From: Chrysaora quinquecirrha
Taxonomy: Eukaryota; Cnidaria; Scyphozoa; Semaeostomeae; Pelagiidae
Length of the DNA stretch: 64,000 nucleotides
Direction of reading: 5' to 3'
Assembly (NCBI GenBank): GCA_014526335.1
Contig: JACTAT010000012.1
Coordinates: 2,525,024-2,589,023, forward strand
Part shown: positions 10,148 through 21,469 of the stretch, one piece after another
Position numbering within the stretch: position 1 is the first letter of the stretch
Layout of the letters: each line of letters opens with the position of its first letter
Program-made: the position numbers and the translations under genes
Notes under the pieces: generated by a model
Told to the model about the DNA's origin: nothing
The model's database searches: none
What the model saw: the letters and a program-made list of their open reading frames with translations, nothing else

Positions 10148-10927
10148 GGATAAGCTGGAAATCTATCTGCAAAAAAAAAATTGTGATTTCACTCTACAGC
10201 TCTGTCTTGGAATCCGAAGATGGAAGAATGAGAAGCCATCAAAGACGGGAATAAATCTGAAAGAAGAAATGCTGAAAGCATTGCATGGAAAGGTTGCTGA
10301 GCTGAAGATGCTTAAACCTCAATCACGTAAAAGACCAGCGAGTTATGATGAACAGATCCAAAAGAAGAAAAAGAAACAAGACGAAGAAGATCCAACAAAG
10401 ATTGATGTTCAGGTGCAAGAAGCATATGCCGAAGTTCTCCTGAAATATATATTTCAACACAGTAAAAGATTATTGTGAAAAATGTGCAACTACAGAGATG
10501 TGGACAAACCAAATTGATGCTACTGATCACAAGCAAGATTGTATGGTACATAATGCTTTCAGATTTCTATCATTTCACATTAGTTATGTCAACTCCGACA
10601 TGCTGGCTGAAGGGAAAGAATCATTTAAGAAATCAATGTTTGATGAGCTGAAGAAGAAGAATGGTCGACTGAATCAAACAATCAAATCCAGAGTTGAAAA
10701 TCTGCATGATGAATTATCTCATCCAAGTCTCTTCACATCGATGTATCTGCTGCAAATATTGAGCAGAATAATAAACAATTTAATCATGGCATTTGCTTAG
10801 ACTGTTATTCGTGAGATGTTTAAAATTAGATTTTATGAATATTAGTTCGATATTATAGCTAGATGTTAAGAATTTGTTATAAATAGATGTTACCTGTTTT
10901 ATGAGATGTTTAAAATTTGTTATAAAT

Positions 10928-11603
10928 ATGAGTTACAATTTGAGATTTAAAGCACCTTTTTCTTTGATTTTATCTGGAGTAAGCGGAAGCAGCAAAACGA
11001 CTTGGGTAGAAAATCTGTTGAAAAATTATAACAATATAATTGATAATGGCAAACAATATCCCAATCTTATGTGGATCTCGGGAACAAATCAACCGGAATT
11101 GTTTGAGCGTGTTAAAAAAAGTTTTACTGGGAATTGTAGATTTATTTCTGAGCGACCTGAAAACTTGTACGAAGAAATCGAAAGATCGGACAAAAGATTA
11201 GCTATTGTTGTCGATGATTTAATGCATGAAATTGCCAACTTTAAAGATTTGGGAAAATGGTTCACAAAAGGAAGATCTCATCTAAACATCAACGTCATTG
11301 TTATGATCCAAAGCCCTTTTCCAAGAGGAACAGAAATGATAAATTTAGCTCTCAATACTCAGTATCAAGTTCTTTTCAAGAATCCTCGAGATAGAAGTCA
11401 AATTAGATTTCTTGCACGACAAATTTATGCCCTCATCTCCAAAAACATTCCTTGACATTTACAATGATGCAACAGCAAGAATGTACGGCTACTTACTTTG
11501 TTATTTCACACAATCAATTGGAGAAGATATGAGATTTCGCACTAATATTTTCCCTAATGAAGCTCCTCTAGTGGTGTACAAGTCTAAAAAAGGTTATAAA
11601 TAG
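10928..11603 (+). pseudogene. Polinton packaging ATPase
   Basis: Starts at ATG 10928. A Walker A motif GVSGSSKT lies near residue 20, and a Walker B motif LAIVVDDLM about 80 residues later. This is the adenovirus/Polinton-type genome-packaging ATPase family, which pumps DNA into the capsid. A frameshift at about 11430 moves the C-terminus (TFLDIYNDATARMYGYLL through PLVVYKSKKGYK) to another phase, ending at 11603. With the shift ignored the length is close to the family norm of about 220-230 residues. Walker A has SS where GCGKT-type loops are commoner. The gene lies between gene X and the integrase, a usual place for it in Polintons. Confidence 0.85.
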
Positions 11604-11631
11604 AGATCAACAATTCAGTAAGACAGTAAAA

Positions 11632-12382
11632 ATGGATTCTTTTGAAAAGATAGTCATGGAACCAAGCAAATCTGACGATGAACCAGTGAAGAAAACGCCT
11701 AAAAAGATCAGAAATAAAGGTACGAACAGACAAAGGCAGCGAGTTTATAAACAAAGAATTCCAAGCTTTGTTGAAGAAAAACGATATTGGGTTTTACACT
11801 GCAAATAATGAAGTAAAGGCAGCAAATGTTGAACGATTTAACAGAACATTAAAAGGACGAATGTATAGATACTTTACAGCACGAAATATGTTGAGATACA
11901 TTGATAATTTGCAAGATTTTGTCAACTCATACAATAATACATACTACAGATCTATTGGTATGAGACCTTCTGAAGTCAGACAAGACAATGTTGACACTGT
12001 TCGAAAAAGACTGTTTAAAAAAGAAACCAGAAAAAATAAAAAGCTTTTCAAAACTGGAGATTATGTAAGATTGAGTTTGAAGAAGCGAATGTTTAAGAAA
12101 GGTTACTTGCAAAATTACACTGAAGAAATATTCAAGATCAGTAAAGTCTTTAAAGAAAGATATCCAGTAATCTATGATATTGAAGATCTACAAGGTGAAA
12201 AGATAGTTGATCGTTTCTATAAAGAAGAGCTACAGCATGTGTATCTTCCAAAAACATTTGTTGTCCAGTAAGTGTTGAAAACTAAAAAGAAGAGGGGCAA
12301 AAACTTCTATTTAATCAGATGGAGAGGTTATCCTCCACGATTTGATGAGTGGGTAGCTGAAAGCCAATTGGAGACAATATGA
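11632..12382 (+). pseudogene. Polinton integrase with chromodomain, N-terminus deleted
   Basis: Retroviral-like (rve/DDE) integrase. From about 11720 the frame contains RTDKGSEF (second catalytic Asp) and NVERFNR (catalytic Glu), followed by a basic C-terminal domain. After a stop at 12269-12271 and a frame change, a chromodomain piece follows (FYLIRWRGYPPRFDEWV), ending at 12382. The zinc-binding N-terminus and first catalytic Asp are missing. A short upstream frame from ATG 11632 (MDSFEKIVMEPSKSDDEP) joins directly to the middle of the domain, so an internal deletion of well over 100 residues is likely. The final TGA overlaps the next ATG (ATGA, 12379-12382). Confidence 0.85.
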
Positions 12383-13407
12383 TTGATGAAGAATTTGATT
12401 TGGTTCTTCCTTTGGGATTTGCTACCAAAAGAATGAAATTAGTAGATTAGTTGATTTACCTCATGTATTTCAATTAAACAATAAGAGAAAGTGGGAAATG
12501 GCACTGCTACAAATGACGTTGCCGGATAGAGGAGAAAAATCACTGCAAGATCAATATTGGTTTTCAATAGCAAATGAGTATGTAACTGTCACGGATGAAG
12601 AGGGGAATTTGCTTACTTTGGGTATAAATGATTTTTTTAATGAAAAAATCTATCTTGATAAAGAAATTATGGAAACACGCGATAATACTCTCATGTATTA
12701 TGAATTCAAAAGGCTTTCAATGATAGGGTATTGAATTTCCCTGAGTTTGGTTATGAGCTGAAAAACATGTTATCAGTATCATTGATTGGTGGAAAGATAC
12801 AGTTTGAAATGAAAGATGATTTGAAATCATTGGGATATTCAACATATCAAGGAAAGTGACTGAAATTTACCAGTGCACTTCTCATGAAATTTTCAATACC
12901 TTTGGCACATTTCCTCTGTTTGGAAGATCAAATGAATCATACTTTGCCAAATGGTTCAATATTGAATTACTATGAATACAAGACTTCTGACAGCATACAA
13001 CCTCATCAGGCTATGTATCTGATTGTATATAAGAAGAAGGCAGATGGAGATCCGTTAACCGGAGGAGAGATCAACTGTTTGAGTAGAATAAAGGATGGTG
13101 TTCATCTAAATAAACAAACATCTATAAATATAGAATGCGATCTATTGGAAAGTAACTATCTTGGTGGTATTGAGAAAAGACGAGTTTTGAGAAAACTAAC
13201 ATTTTACGATACAGATCTCGATACATATGTTAGATTTTATGCTCCAAGAATATAATTTTCACACCACTGGAGAGGTTTCAGTTTCAACAAATTCCAATAA
13301 GATTGGTAGATGATGATGGGAATCCTATAAAATTAACATCTCTCTATTCCGCAAAGCAATATATTGGAGAAACATCACTAACAGTTAGAATTAGACCAGT
13401 AATATGA
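12379..13407 (+). pseudogene. Polinton virion-type protein A (WEMAL motif), broken
   Basis: Starts at ATG 12379, overlapping the integrase stop by ATGA. The N-terminus FDLVLPLGF and the later KWEMALLQMTLP match a motif pattern of conserved Polinton virion proteins (hydrophobic start, then W-E-x-A-L). The gene is broken by a stop near 12450, a frame change near 12730 and a stop near 12858. Pieces at 12498-12734, 12744-12858, 12884-13255 and 13256-13404 each stay open. It ends at TGA 13405-13407 as RPVI. It may be a capsid or minor capsid protein; the exact assignment is not resolved. Confidence 0.55.
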
Positions 13408-13766
13408 ATGTAACTTTAAATAATGGACATGTAAATTTTGTTAATCCATTTCCAGTGGATACCAGTTGGAAATGTAGCATGATTGCTTGTACGCTATATC
13501 GAAAAGAAAAAGATGAGAATGAAAAAGTGTTTGCTGCTTGTTGTGATTTCATTATAAGTAAGGATGCTGTTCCTCTATTGGGTCTAGTTATTGACAATTC
13601 GCAATCGATTCATAGATCAACTACAAATCCTGCATCGTATAGAGTAATAAGATCTCATATAAAATCATTTGATATTAAATTCATCATCTGGGAAACTTTG
13701 GAAGATATATCGGATAAATTTCAAGACAATTGTCAGATTAACTTGTTTTTCAGCAAAGATGATTAA
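13404..13766 (+). CDS. Polinton virion-type protein B, 120 aa
   Basis: An intact frame starts at ATG 13404, overlapping the previous stop by ATGA, and ends at TAA 13764-13766 inside the next gene. The protein begins MNVTLNNGHVNFVNPFPVD and has a Cys pair (AACCDF) and a mixed beta-type composition. It has no signal peptide or membrane segment. I do not recognise a family. Its position between two virion-type proteins suggests a structural or assembly role. Confidence 0.5.
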   Translation: MNVTLNNGHVNFVNPFPVDTSWKCSMIACTLYRKEKDENEKVFAACCDFIISKDAVPLLGLVIDNSQSIHRSTTNPASYRVIRSHIKSFDIKFIIWETLEDISDKFQDNCQINLFFSKDD

Positions 13767-14762
13767 TGACTTTTATCTTACATGTACCAACGATTCAGAT
13801 TCAGCAATAAAACTTAAAGAACAATTACATTTACATGGAAAATGGGAAGTGGCATTAGTGGAAATGGTCTATGAACTGAGCGATAGATTTGTATTTAATC
13901 CCGCAGAATTCAAATATGGGAAATATGAACCCTGGCCAATGATGGGATTTTTCCAAATTGGTACCGACAAAGTTGGTTTTGAAGATTTGAATGTGAAATT
14001 GGTAATATCTGATGAATATACAAAGAGATGGAATCAGGCAGCTGATAAGCGTGAGTTTTATGTACGTCTAGTCACCTTATTGGTGAAATCTCAGAGGGAG
14101 ATACCGTTCACAAATTAACAATGAGAGAAATTGTTTCAATTATGAATGAAGACATTCGCGCGCAAGAGGGAAGAGTAAAGGAATATGTAAAAGAATTACG
14201 TTTGCCTTACGAAGGTCTGCCACAGTTTTCAATTGTAGATTCAAAAATCAAGATAACCTTTCCAAAGTATGTTAAAAGAGTTGCATTGGGGAAAGATTTG
14301 TGTAAATTGTTTGGTTTCGTGGAAGCTACAGAAGAATATAATAAAAACATGAATAATGTTTATTACAGAGATGTGAGATGGACACCATGTCCATTTACTG
14401 GAACTTATCTAGACAAGTCATTAACAGATTATGTATTCAACGCAATCGAAAGAACGACTGATGTGGTGGGTAATGAACAGTTCCAAGTCAACGCAGAAGG
14501 GAAGAATATGTTTATATATTGCTCGTTGTTAGACTATCGTGTAGTTGGAAAAATTAGCATGCCACTGCTACGCTTCATTCCGTTGAAAATTAACAAGCAT
14601 GTTGTAAATTTTGGGGAATTTGAAAATTTGTTCTACTATCCATTCTTATACAACCATATCAACGAATTTACTATAAAAGTCTACAACGAGTTTGGAAAAG
14701 AGATACAATTCTACAAAACAAAGACAACATTCTTGCTACACTTTAGAAGGAAACATGTATGA
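13759..14762 (+). pseudogene. Polinton virion-type protein C (WEVAL motif), one frameshift
   Basis: Starts at ATG 13759, overlapping the previous gene by 8 nt. DFYLTCTND and KWEVALVEMVYE are the conserved N-terminal motifs of a widespread Polinton virion protein. The C-terminal half has MFIYCSLLDYRVVGK and ends in LHFRRKHV, also characteristic. One frameshift near 14075 joins the two halves (about 334 residues in all). Related proteins in Polintons and adintoviruses are taken to be capsid-associated, possibly the minor capsid (penton). That role is from family knowledge and not shown here. Confidence 0.65.
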
Positions 14763-15120
14763 TTTCCCAATTTATAAATCAACTCCGCATTTTTACACCT
14801 ACCAGTGTGGAAGAGGAGTAGGTAGTATTTTCAGAAAAGCTGGATCTATTTTTAAAAGAGCTGTTAAAGCTGCACTGCCAACTTTAAAGAAGCAAGGTGT
14901 AAAAGCTGCGGAGAAAATTTTGAAACCTGTTTTAGAAGAAGAAGGAGAGAAGGCAGTCGATCGTATATTAGCTGGTGAGAATGTTGGAGAAGTTGTAAAA
15001 GATACTACCAAATCTTCTATGAGAGGAATTAAAAGGAAGGCTACTGAAGAAATTGCCGATGTTGTGAAGAAATCTGTCAAGAAATCGACTGCTGGTAAAA
15101 AATCAAGAGTTCGTCCTTAA
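14755..15120 (+). CDS. pVI/pX-like virion peptide, 121 aa
   Basis: An intact frame starts at ATG 14755, overlapping the previous stop by 8 nt. A short N-terminus is followed by GRGVGSIFRKAGSIFKRAVK, an amphipathic basic segment like that of small adenovirus/Polinton membrane-active or cement proteins. The rest is Lys/Glu-rich helix and a basic C-terminus (KKSTAGKKSRVRP). It is the last plus-strand gene before the convergent polB, as in many Polintons. Confidence 0.6.
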   Translation: MYDFPIYKSTPHFYTYQCGRGVGSIFRKAGSIFKRAVKAALPTLKKQGVKAAEKILKPVLEEEGEKAVDRILAGENVGEVVKDTTKSSMRGIKRKATEEIADVVKKSVKKSTAGKKSRVRP

Positions 15121-15337
15121 AGATCTATAAAAGAAAGCATCGTGAGAGGGATATTCATACCTAAGCAGTCGGTGAATAAAAGAAGAGCTAAGCAACCTGA
15201 TTTGAGAAAAACTTTGTTATTATTCCCTTCAAGCTCGCTTATAATAAGGTTCAAGTTCAATCCTATCAGACTGCTAAATGTGGACAACATTGCATATTCT
15301 TTCTAATTAATAGAACGTTTCAATGAACTCATTGATT

Positions 15338-15620
15338 AATAAATATTTCAACATTGAGAACAAGTTAGTTAATGATTTATTTGTTTACAAGTATGTTAAA
15401 GGAAGATATAATTTAAAATAATGTTAAAACAGTTCGTTACAACAGTTTAGAATAATGATAAAATAGTTTGTTAAACAGTTTAGAATAATGTTACAACAGT
15501 TTGTTAAAACAGTTTAGAGTATTGTTACAACAGTTTGTTAAAACAGTTTACAATATTGTTACAACAGCTTGTTAAACAGTTTAGAATAATGTTAAAACAA
15601 TTTGTTAAAACATTAAAATG
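15338..15620. repeat. Tandem repeat between convergent Polinton genes
   Basis: Copies of a ~33-35 bp unit containing GTTACAACAGTTTGTTAAAA run from about 15420 to 15615. AATAAA lies just upstream (TTAATAAATATT near 15338), a likely polyadenylation signal for the plus-strand genes. The array separates the 3' ends of the pVI-like gene and polB. Confidence 0.8.
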
Positions 15621-15822
15621 TTCAATCAATGTTTTCTTCTCCACAGATTCTTTCTAGCGAATAATGCCCATATGGCAGCGTGTTAAATCCATCATCGAGA
15701 ATTTATCTTTTATCATCAAAGGGATTCAGCGATGTCTTTTTTCTTTCTGTAGTGTATATGGTGTGACAGTGTGATTCAATGTTGCGTTGAGTGTGTGCAT
15801 CCGCTCTCATTTCCACCAAACA

Positions 15823-17223
15823 TCTCTCTATATTAAAATGGTGGTTGCCACGCGACCGATTTTGTAGACGCGAGTTTGGCGAGGCCGTTCGACCTTTCAA
15901 GATGCGGTTTTTGCAGGATGCTGCCGCCGATGGAGTAGGCGAGCCAAAACTACTTCGTCTTTTCGTATCGGCTGCAGACGCTGGGGTAATGGGGCTAACC
16001 CTTCTTCTTTGATCTACGTCACTGCTGCAGATTGACACAATCGCGCAGCATGAACACATTCCACTCGCCTGTCAAACCAATCTCGCGTCAAAAATTCATT
16101 TCAATTTCAGATGTTTTCGTCTCCTTACAAGGTCTTCTTACGAAATGATAAAAAATTGAAATCAATTTGTCAGTTTTGGACCCGGAATGAGGGGTTTTAC
16201 TTTTCTGTGCAGCCAAACGAAAATAATTTCTTTGTTTTACTCTCACCGATATTTTCTTACTGCTGTTGAAAGAAGGATTGTGCAAGGAAAGTTCGCCTGC
16301 TGTGCGTGACTGTGACCCTCGCCATGACTTCCGCGTCTGAGGCAAATGACATTTTCTTTTCATGCACGTCTTTAGTTTCTAATGTTCAAAAAAATAGACA
16401 CGTTTTTTCCATGTAATTCTGGTTTCATAGTCGATGTTTTCATGTACGTTTGCTCAAATGGCATTTCTCGCTTTGTGCAGAAGTTTTCTCCGCTTTAATT
16501 GAAATGCCATTTCCTGATCTCAAAAGTTTATTGAAAACTGAAAAAGTGCATTTTATTGCTAACAAAGTCCCATCAAACACGAAATGTCATGTATACCTGG
16601 ATTATTTACTGGCAAATGACTTTTCTAGATCTAAAAAGGTTTTAACGTTGATGTTTACAGGAAAATTCAGTCAACTGACTTGAATCACATTGTGTTAATG
16701 CTTTTACCTCTTTCAATTGAAACAAAATACCATTACCTGATTTCAAAAGCTTATTCAGAATTGCGTTTCATTCAAAGCAAAACAACAACCCTTTTGAAAA
16801 CGTTTGTGAAGAGAGCATTTATTTAAAAGCCAACAAAACCAAATGCTATCCTGAAGTATAAGCTGGGTGGATAGCAGTATCTGATAATGCAGTATGAAAC
16901 AAGACTATCAAACTACTAAAAGACAAACAAGACTACTAAACAACCAAAAGACAAACAGTATCCTGCAGTAAACCCGAGTTCCTGACACGGGACCAAATCT
17001 CCATGATCAGACGGAGAATGCGTTCAATCTTTTTTATTGCTACGCTTTTTGTCAAGGATCATTTGAGAGGGAAAGAAACAAGAACGCCTAGAAAGCTAAA
17101 ACTTTCCACAGAACGAAAAATGGACTAACCAACAGGCTTAGAAACACGCGGAGGAACAGAACTAAGGAAGAGGGCTGAATACCGTGATGAAGACCATCTC
17201 TAATAACATGAACAATAACAAGA
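15823..17223 (+). mobile_element. Helitron-like unit 1 (type 1 variant), 3' truncated
   Basis: Has the intact 5' end of the array. The part at 16090-16340 is related to 23560-23800 in unit 5, and 16690-16860 is related to 19590-19800 in unit 3. The 3' CTAG end is missing; the unit runs into unit 2 within a satellite-like stretch. Confidence 0.6.
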
Positions 17224-17507
17224 CTTAAAATGGTAATTTCCATGGAAACCGATTTTGTACTAAAATGGTAGTACCATCCCGATTTTGTCCAGTTGCGCCA
17301 AGTGGTAAGTGGTACGCTTTTCCGACTTTTCCCCTGCTCTGCCGACCGTGGGATAGGCGTGTCATCACCCTTTCGTTTTTTGCAAACTGCCTTGGCTTCT
17401 GGGGTAATTGGGGCTAACCCTTCTTTGAAGTGCGTCATTGGTGCCTGTTTTAACCATCGCCCGATTGTTTTCTGTAGGAGGATTATCACTGAAATGCAAC
17501 AAGTCAC

Positions 17508-17585
17508 TGTAGCACGGTTGGTAAAGAGGCGTGTCTCGTGAGCTGAGATGCAGAGTTGGGAGTTCGACTCCCCTTAGGGGCGAAT
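17508..17585 (+). other. tRNA-like module
   Basis: TAGCACGGTTGGTAAAGAGG is A-box-like and GAGTTCGACTCCCC is B-box-like. CCCCTTAGGGGC forms a short 3' hairpin. The copies at 21470, 25979 and (minus) 3963 are its sisters. Confidence 0.5.
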
Positions 17586-17778
17586 CTTTTCCTTTCGAAT
17601 TTTTTTATTTCTGTTATTTTCGTGTTGGAAAATGTTTTCAAAAGGCCGAGGAGACGTCTGGTAACTAAAATTTGCTTTCGCTGTTATTTTTAAGTTCGTT
17701 AGACATATTTTTTTTTAACGTGTTTTGTTATTCCCTTGCATGAATTCAAGAACCACTAGGAGTTTATCCTCCGATTAC

Positions 17779-17847
17779 GGCTGTGTAGCCGAGTGGTTAA
17801 ATGCTCGCCTGCCACCCCGAATGGCTGGAGTTCAAATCCCTCAAGGG
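17779..17847 (+). other. tRNA-Ser/Leu-like module
   Basis: GTAGCCGAGTGGTTAAATGC matches a class II tRNA D-arm closely and GAGTTCAAATCCC matches a B box. The acceptor stem is not paired, so it is a tRNA-derived fragment. Confidence 0.55.
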
Positions 17848-19298
17848 AAATTTTGGTGTTTTTGATTTTGTGATTTAAATAGTTCACAATTCTTTTCAAT
17901 GTCTTAAAGTCACTTTCACAAAACTAGAATGCTTTTTGGAATGACTCGAATCTTTACATCTATTATTTCTCATACCTTTTCAATTATAAATTCATTTTCA
18001 ATTTATGTCTCGACACTAACTTTCATTTCCATCTGGTTTTTATTTTAATTTTAATTTCATCTTCGATTTTCATTTAAAGTTTCATTGCAGTTGAAGAAAT
18101 TAGAATAATATTGACATTTGTTTTAAATCAAAGACTAATTTCACTTTTACTAATATTAACATTAAGGCCATTAAGTACCAAATAAACAGGGGGTCCTAAT
18201 GGATGGGGGGCTGGGAATTTTGTTCGAAATTTTAAAAAACAAGGGGTCCTTATAAGGTCCGGGGTTGGGGAAAAATAATAAGCATAGTTTCATCCTTTCA
18301 CAAGTGAAATTGTTTCTTCGAACATTAATAAATGGGGGTCCTAATAAGGCCCTGTGGGTGGTGGAAAAACTCAAAATTAATAAACGGGGAGACGTTCATT
18401 TGGTATCTAAGAGTATGAAGATGAATTAAGATGATGATAAAGTTTGAGATTCACATTCTTGCATGTGGTGATAAACAACAACATTAACGTTAATTGTAAG
18501 TTTCAATGTTATTTCAGATTTACATGAGGATTAACATAAAGGCTCAGATTAAGACTGATTTGAAAATGAGCTTCAGTTTACAAATTAAGAATAGCTTTAA
18601 GTTTAAGTTCAGAAATAAAAACTGATACTTAAAAGACTACTGATACTTAGACCAAGACTAACACAGACTAAGACTAATATTAAGATGGAGGTCAAGATTT
18701 ACAGTAACATTAAGAATTAAGCTTAACATTAACATTAAGATTAAGAGTAACATTAAGATTAAAATTCAGATTTAGATTCTGATTAAGATTAACATTTAGA
18801 TTAAGATTAAGGTTAAGATTCCAATTCAGGTAGAAGTTAAGATTAAGATTCCATTCAAGTTGAAGACTGACATAAAGACAAGACTAACATTAAGATTAAG
18901 GTCAAGATTTAGATTAACAGCAAATATGGCCACCTCAGTGCACAGTGCTTTTTAGGTGGAAGTTCTTATTGGCAGAGTTCATCGGAGGCGGTGGTCCTCA
19001 TGAGGCGGTGGTCTTACACGGGCAAGGGCTAGTCTCTTATACTAAAATGGTAATTTCCATGGAAACCGATTTTGTAAGAGTCGCCCTGCCGACCTCGGAA
19101 GTGGTACGCTTTTCCGACTATTTCGCCGCTCGGCCGACCGTGGGGTAGGCGTGTCATCACCCTTTCGTTTTTTGCAAACTTCTCTCGCTTCTGGGGTAAT
19201 TGGGGCTAACCCCTCTTTGAAGTGCGTCATTGGTGCCTGTTTGAACAATCGCCCGATTGTTTTCCTAAAGGGATTATCGAAATCTGAAACCCGTGAAA

Positions 19299-19374
19299 AT
19301 AGCTCTGTTGGTAAGGGCTCCTGTTTCGTGATGCAGGTTGTGGGAGGCAGGAGATCGATTCCCCTCACGAGAGG
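19299..19374 (+). other. tRNA-like module
   Basis: TAGCTCTGTTGGTAAGGGC fits the A-box consensus and GAGATCGATTCCCC the B box. It is the best preserved copy of the type 1 module. Confidence 0.55.
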
Positions 19375-20089
19375 ATCAGAATTTTTATTTCTGTTTTTTT
19401 CCTGTTGAAAATGCTTTCCGGTGGAAATGCTTTTCACTAAAACTTGCTTCGGACAAGGATTACGTTATCCATCACTAAAAAAGTCCATGTTTGCTTCGGA
19501 ATAATTTTAAAATTCGTTTGGTATTAATATTATTCAATCAAAGTTCCTCAAACAAAGTCCATGTTTACGTGAATATTCAGTCAACCGGCTTGAATCCCGT
19601 TGTCACAAATGCTTTCAACCCTTTCAATGTAAACAAAATGCCATTACCGCATTTCAAAAGCTTATTCAGAAGTGCATTTCATTCAAAGAAAACAAACAAA
19701 ATACTTTTTAAAAGGGTTTTTGAAGAGTGCATTTGAAAGCACTTTCCAAATGCAATCACGAAGTTGAAGCTGCCTTGATAGCAGTATCTGACTATACAGG
19801 ACTGAGCAAGATAAACTACAGCAAGACCAAGAAAGAGGATCCTGCAGTAAACCCGAGTTCTCCACGATCAGACGGAGAATGCGCTCAATTTATTATATTG
19901 CTACGTTTTCTATCATGATCTTTGGGGGACCTTTCAACGGGAAGGAAACAAGCCAAGGACAGCTAGAAAGGTAAAATTTTCTTCGCAACATAAAAACTTG
20001 ACCAACGAACTTGGCTAAGGAAAACGATGTGGAACAGAACTGCAGAGAATGAATAATAACAAGACTGAGGAACGGGACAACAGTATGGG

Positions 20090-20690
20090 ACTGAAGGCCA
20101 CGAATAATTTGAGGACTGAGGAACAGGACTTGGAATGGGACTGAAGACCATGAGTAATTGTTGGACGGACAGGACTAAAGAATGGAACAGAAGACCATGA
20201 ATAATTTCAGGACTGAGAAACAGGAATCAGGAATGCGTCTGAAGACCATGAGACATTTCAGGACTGACGAACAGGACTTAAGAATGGGACTGAAGACCAT
20301 GAGTAATTTCAGGACTGAGGAACAGGAATTGGGAACAGGACTGAAGGCCATGAGTAATTACAGGACTGAGGAACAGGACTAAGGAATGGAACTGAAGACC
20401 ATGAATAATTTCAGGACTGAGAAACAGGAATTAGGAACAGGACTGAAGAATGTGATTAATTTCAGGACTGAGGAACAGGATTAAGGAATTGGACTGAAGA
20501 CCATGAATAATTTCAGGACTGAGAAACAGGAATAAGGAATGAGTCTGAAAACTGTGAGTCATTTCAGAACTAAGGAACAGGACTAAGGAATGGGACTAAA
20601 GACACTGAGTAATTTCAGGACTGAGGAACAGGAATAAGGAATGGGACTGAAGACCATGAATAATATCAGGACTAAGTAATGTGAAAAATA
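20090..20690 (+). repeat. 51 bp minisatellite
   Basis: About 11-12 tandem copies of a 51 bp unit containing AGGACTGAGGAACAGGA and ATGGGACTGAAGACCATGA, the reverse complement of the arrays at 200-530 and 1550-2115. Confidence 0.9.
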
Positions 20691-21469
20691 ACAAAGTTTA
20701 CGAACTAGACTAAGGGGTGAAGATCTTCAATAGATTTAGGAATAAGACACAGGACAAAGAAATGGGACAGGACCCCATGAATAATTTCAGGACTAAGGAA
20801 CATGAGCAGTAACAAGTCTGAGGAACAGGACCAAGGAAAGGGATAGAAAATCTGAACAACATCAAGACTGACGAACAGGACCAAGGAACGGGACAGAAGA
20901 CCATCAATTATTTCAGGACTATTGATGGAACACACCATAGACAAAGAGAACTGCTGTACACTAACTAATTTGAAACTAGGAACATCATTACGGACTAAGG
21001 ACCTTGGACTAAAACAGAGGAACAGAACTGTGATTGGCACTAGGTAAAGGGACCCTGGACTATGACCAAGGAAAAATACTCAATATTAGAAACTAGGAGC
21101 TAAGTCGAGAAGCAAAGTTTGTTCCAGCGCAGGTTCTTAAGGCAGAGGTCCTTGAGGCAGAGGTCCTTGAGGCGGTGGTTCTACGCGGCGGTTGTTCTAT
21201 GAGGCGGTGTTCAGAGACGGGCATGAGCTAGTCTCTATATACTAAAATAGTTGTTGCCGTGGAAACCGATTTTGTAATAGTCCCTGTGGGAAGGCTGTGA
21301 GAGCTTGGGACGTGCGATTTTCGCACGATTCTGCCGCCCTTGGGGTAGGAGAGCCAAGTTCTCTGGGGTAACTGGGGCTAACCCTTCTTTGATGTGCGTC
21401 ATTGGTGCCTGTTTAAACCATTGTCCGATTGTTTTCTGTAGGAGGATTATCACTGAATTGCAACAAGGC

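Larger units (their letters stand above)
7049..10800 (+). pseudogene. Unrecognised Polinton gene X, split by a CACTA-like element
   Basis: The first part (7049 to about 7322) encodes some 91 residues starting MATIYEVRDEEGLIKSS. Its apparent stop lies inside the inserted element. After the element, coding resumes at about 10148 with DKLEIYLQKK and runs into a Lys-rich segment (EQIQKKKKKQDEEDPTK). A frameshift near 10450 moves the rest to another phase, where YCEKC and CMVH form a possible Cys/His zinc site, followed by a C-terminal part ending at 10798-10800. The two halves are in one frame only if the target duplication was 2 bp, which the flanks do not prove. The gene has the strongest promoter in the element (HSE array plus TATA), so it may have been an early or stress-response gene. 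I do not recognise the family. Confidence 0.5.
17224..19032 (+). mobile_element. Helitron-like unit 2 (type 2)
   Basis: The 5' end is degraded (ACTTAAAATGGTAATTTCC). It has two tRNA-like modules (17508, 17779), the AT-rich and GGGGTCC blocks typical of type 2, a run of AAGATTAAGATTAAC-like satellite (18700-18930), and a 3' end GGGCAAGGGCTAG at 19029-19032. Confidence 0.7.
19033..21231 (+). mobile_element. Helitron-like unit 3 (type 1)
   Basis: Complete: TCTCTTATACTAAAATGG at 19033 to CTAG at 21228-21231. It holds a tRNA-like module (19299), the 51 bp minisatellite and the GGCGGTGG-rich 3' end. Confidence 0.75.

Noticed and set aside
17779..17847. Functional tRNA gene (Ser/Leu type)
   Set aside because: A and B boxes look good, but acceptor and anticodon stems do not pair and sister copies sit at the same place in other repeat units.
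19042..19437. Overlapping open frames on both strands, also at 4036, 17088, 23319, 25649
   Set aside because: They recur in every Helitron-like unit with changing breaks and cover the tRNA-like modules; they are repeat by-products.
20090..20690. CRISPR-like array
   Set aside because: The 51 bp repeats are contiguous and degenerate with no unique spacers, and the DNA is eukaryotic; it is a minisatellite.
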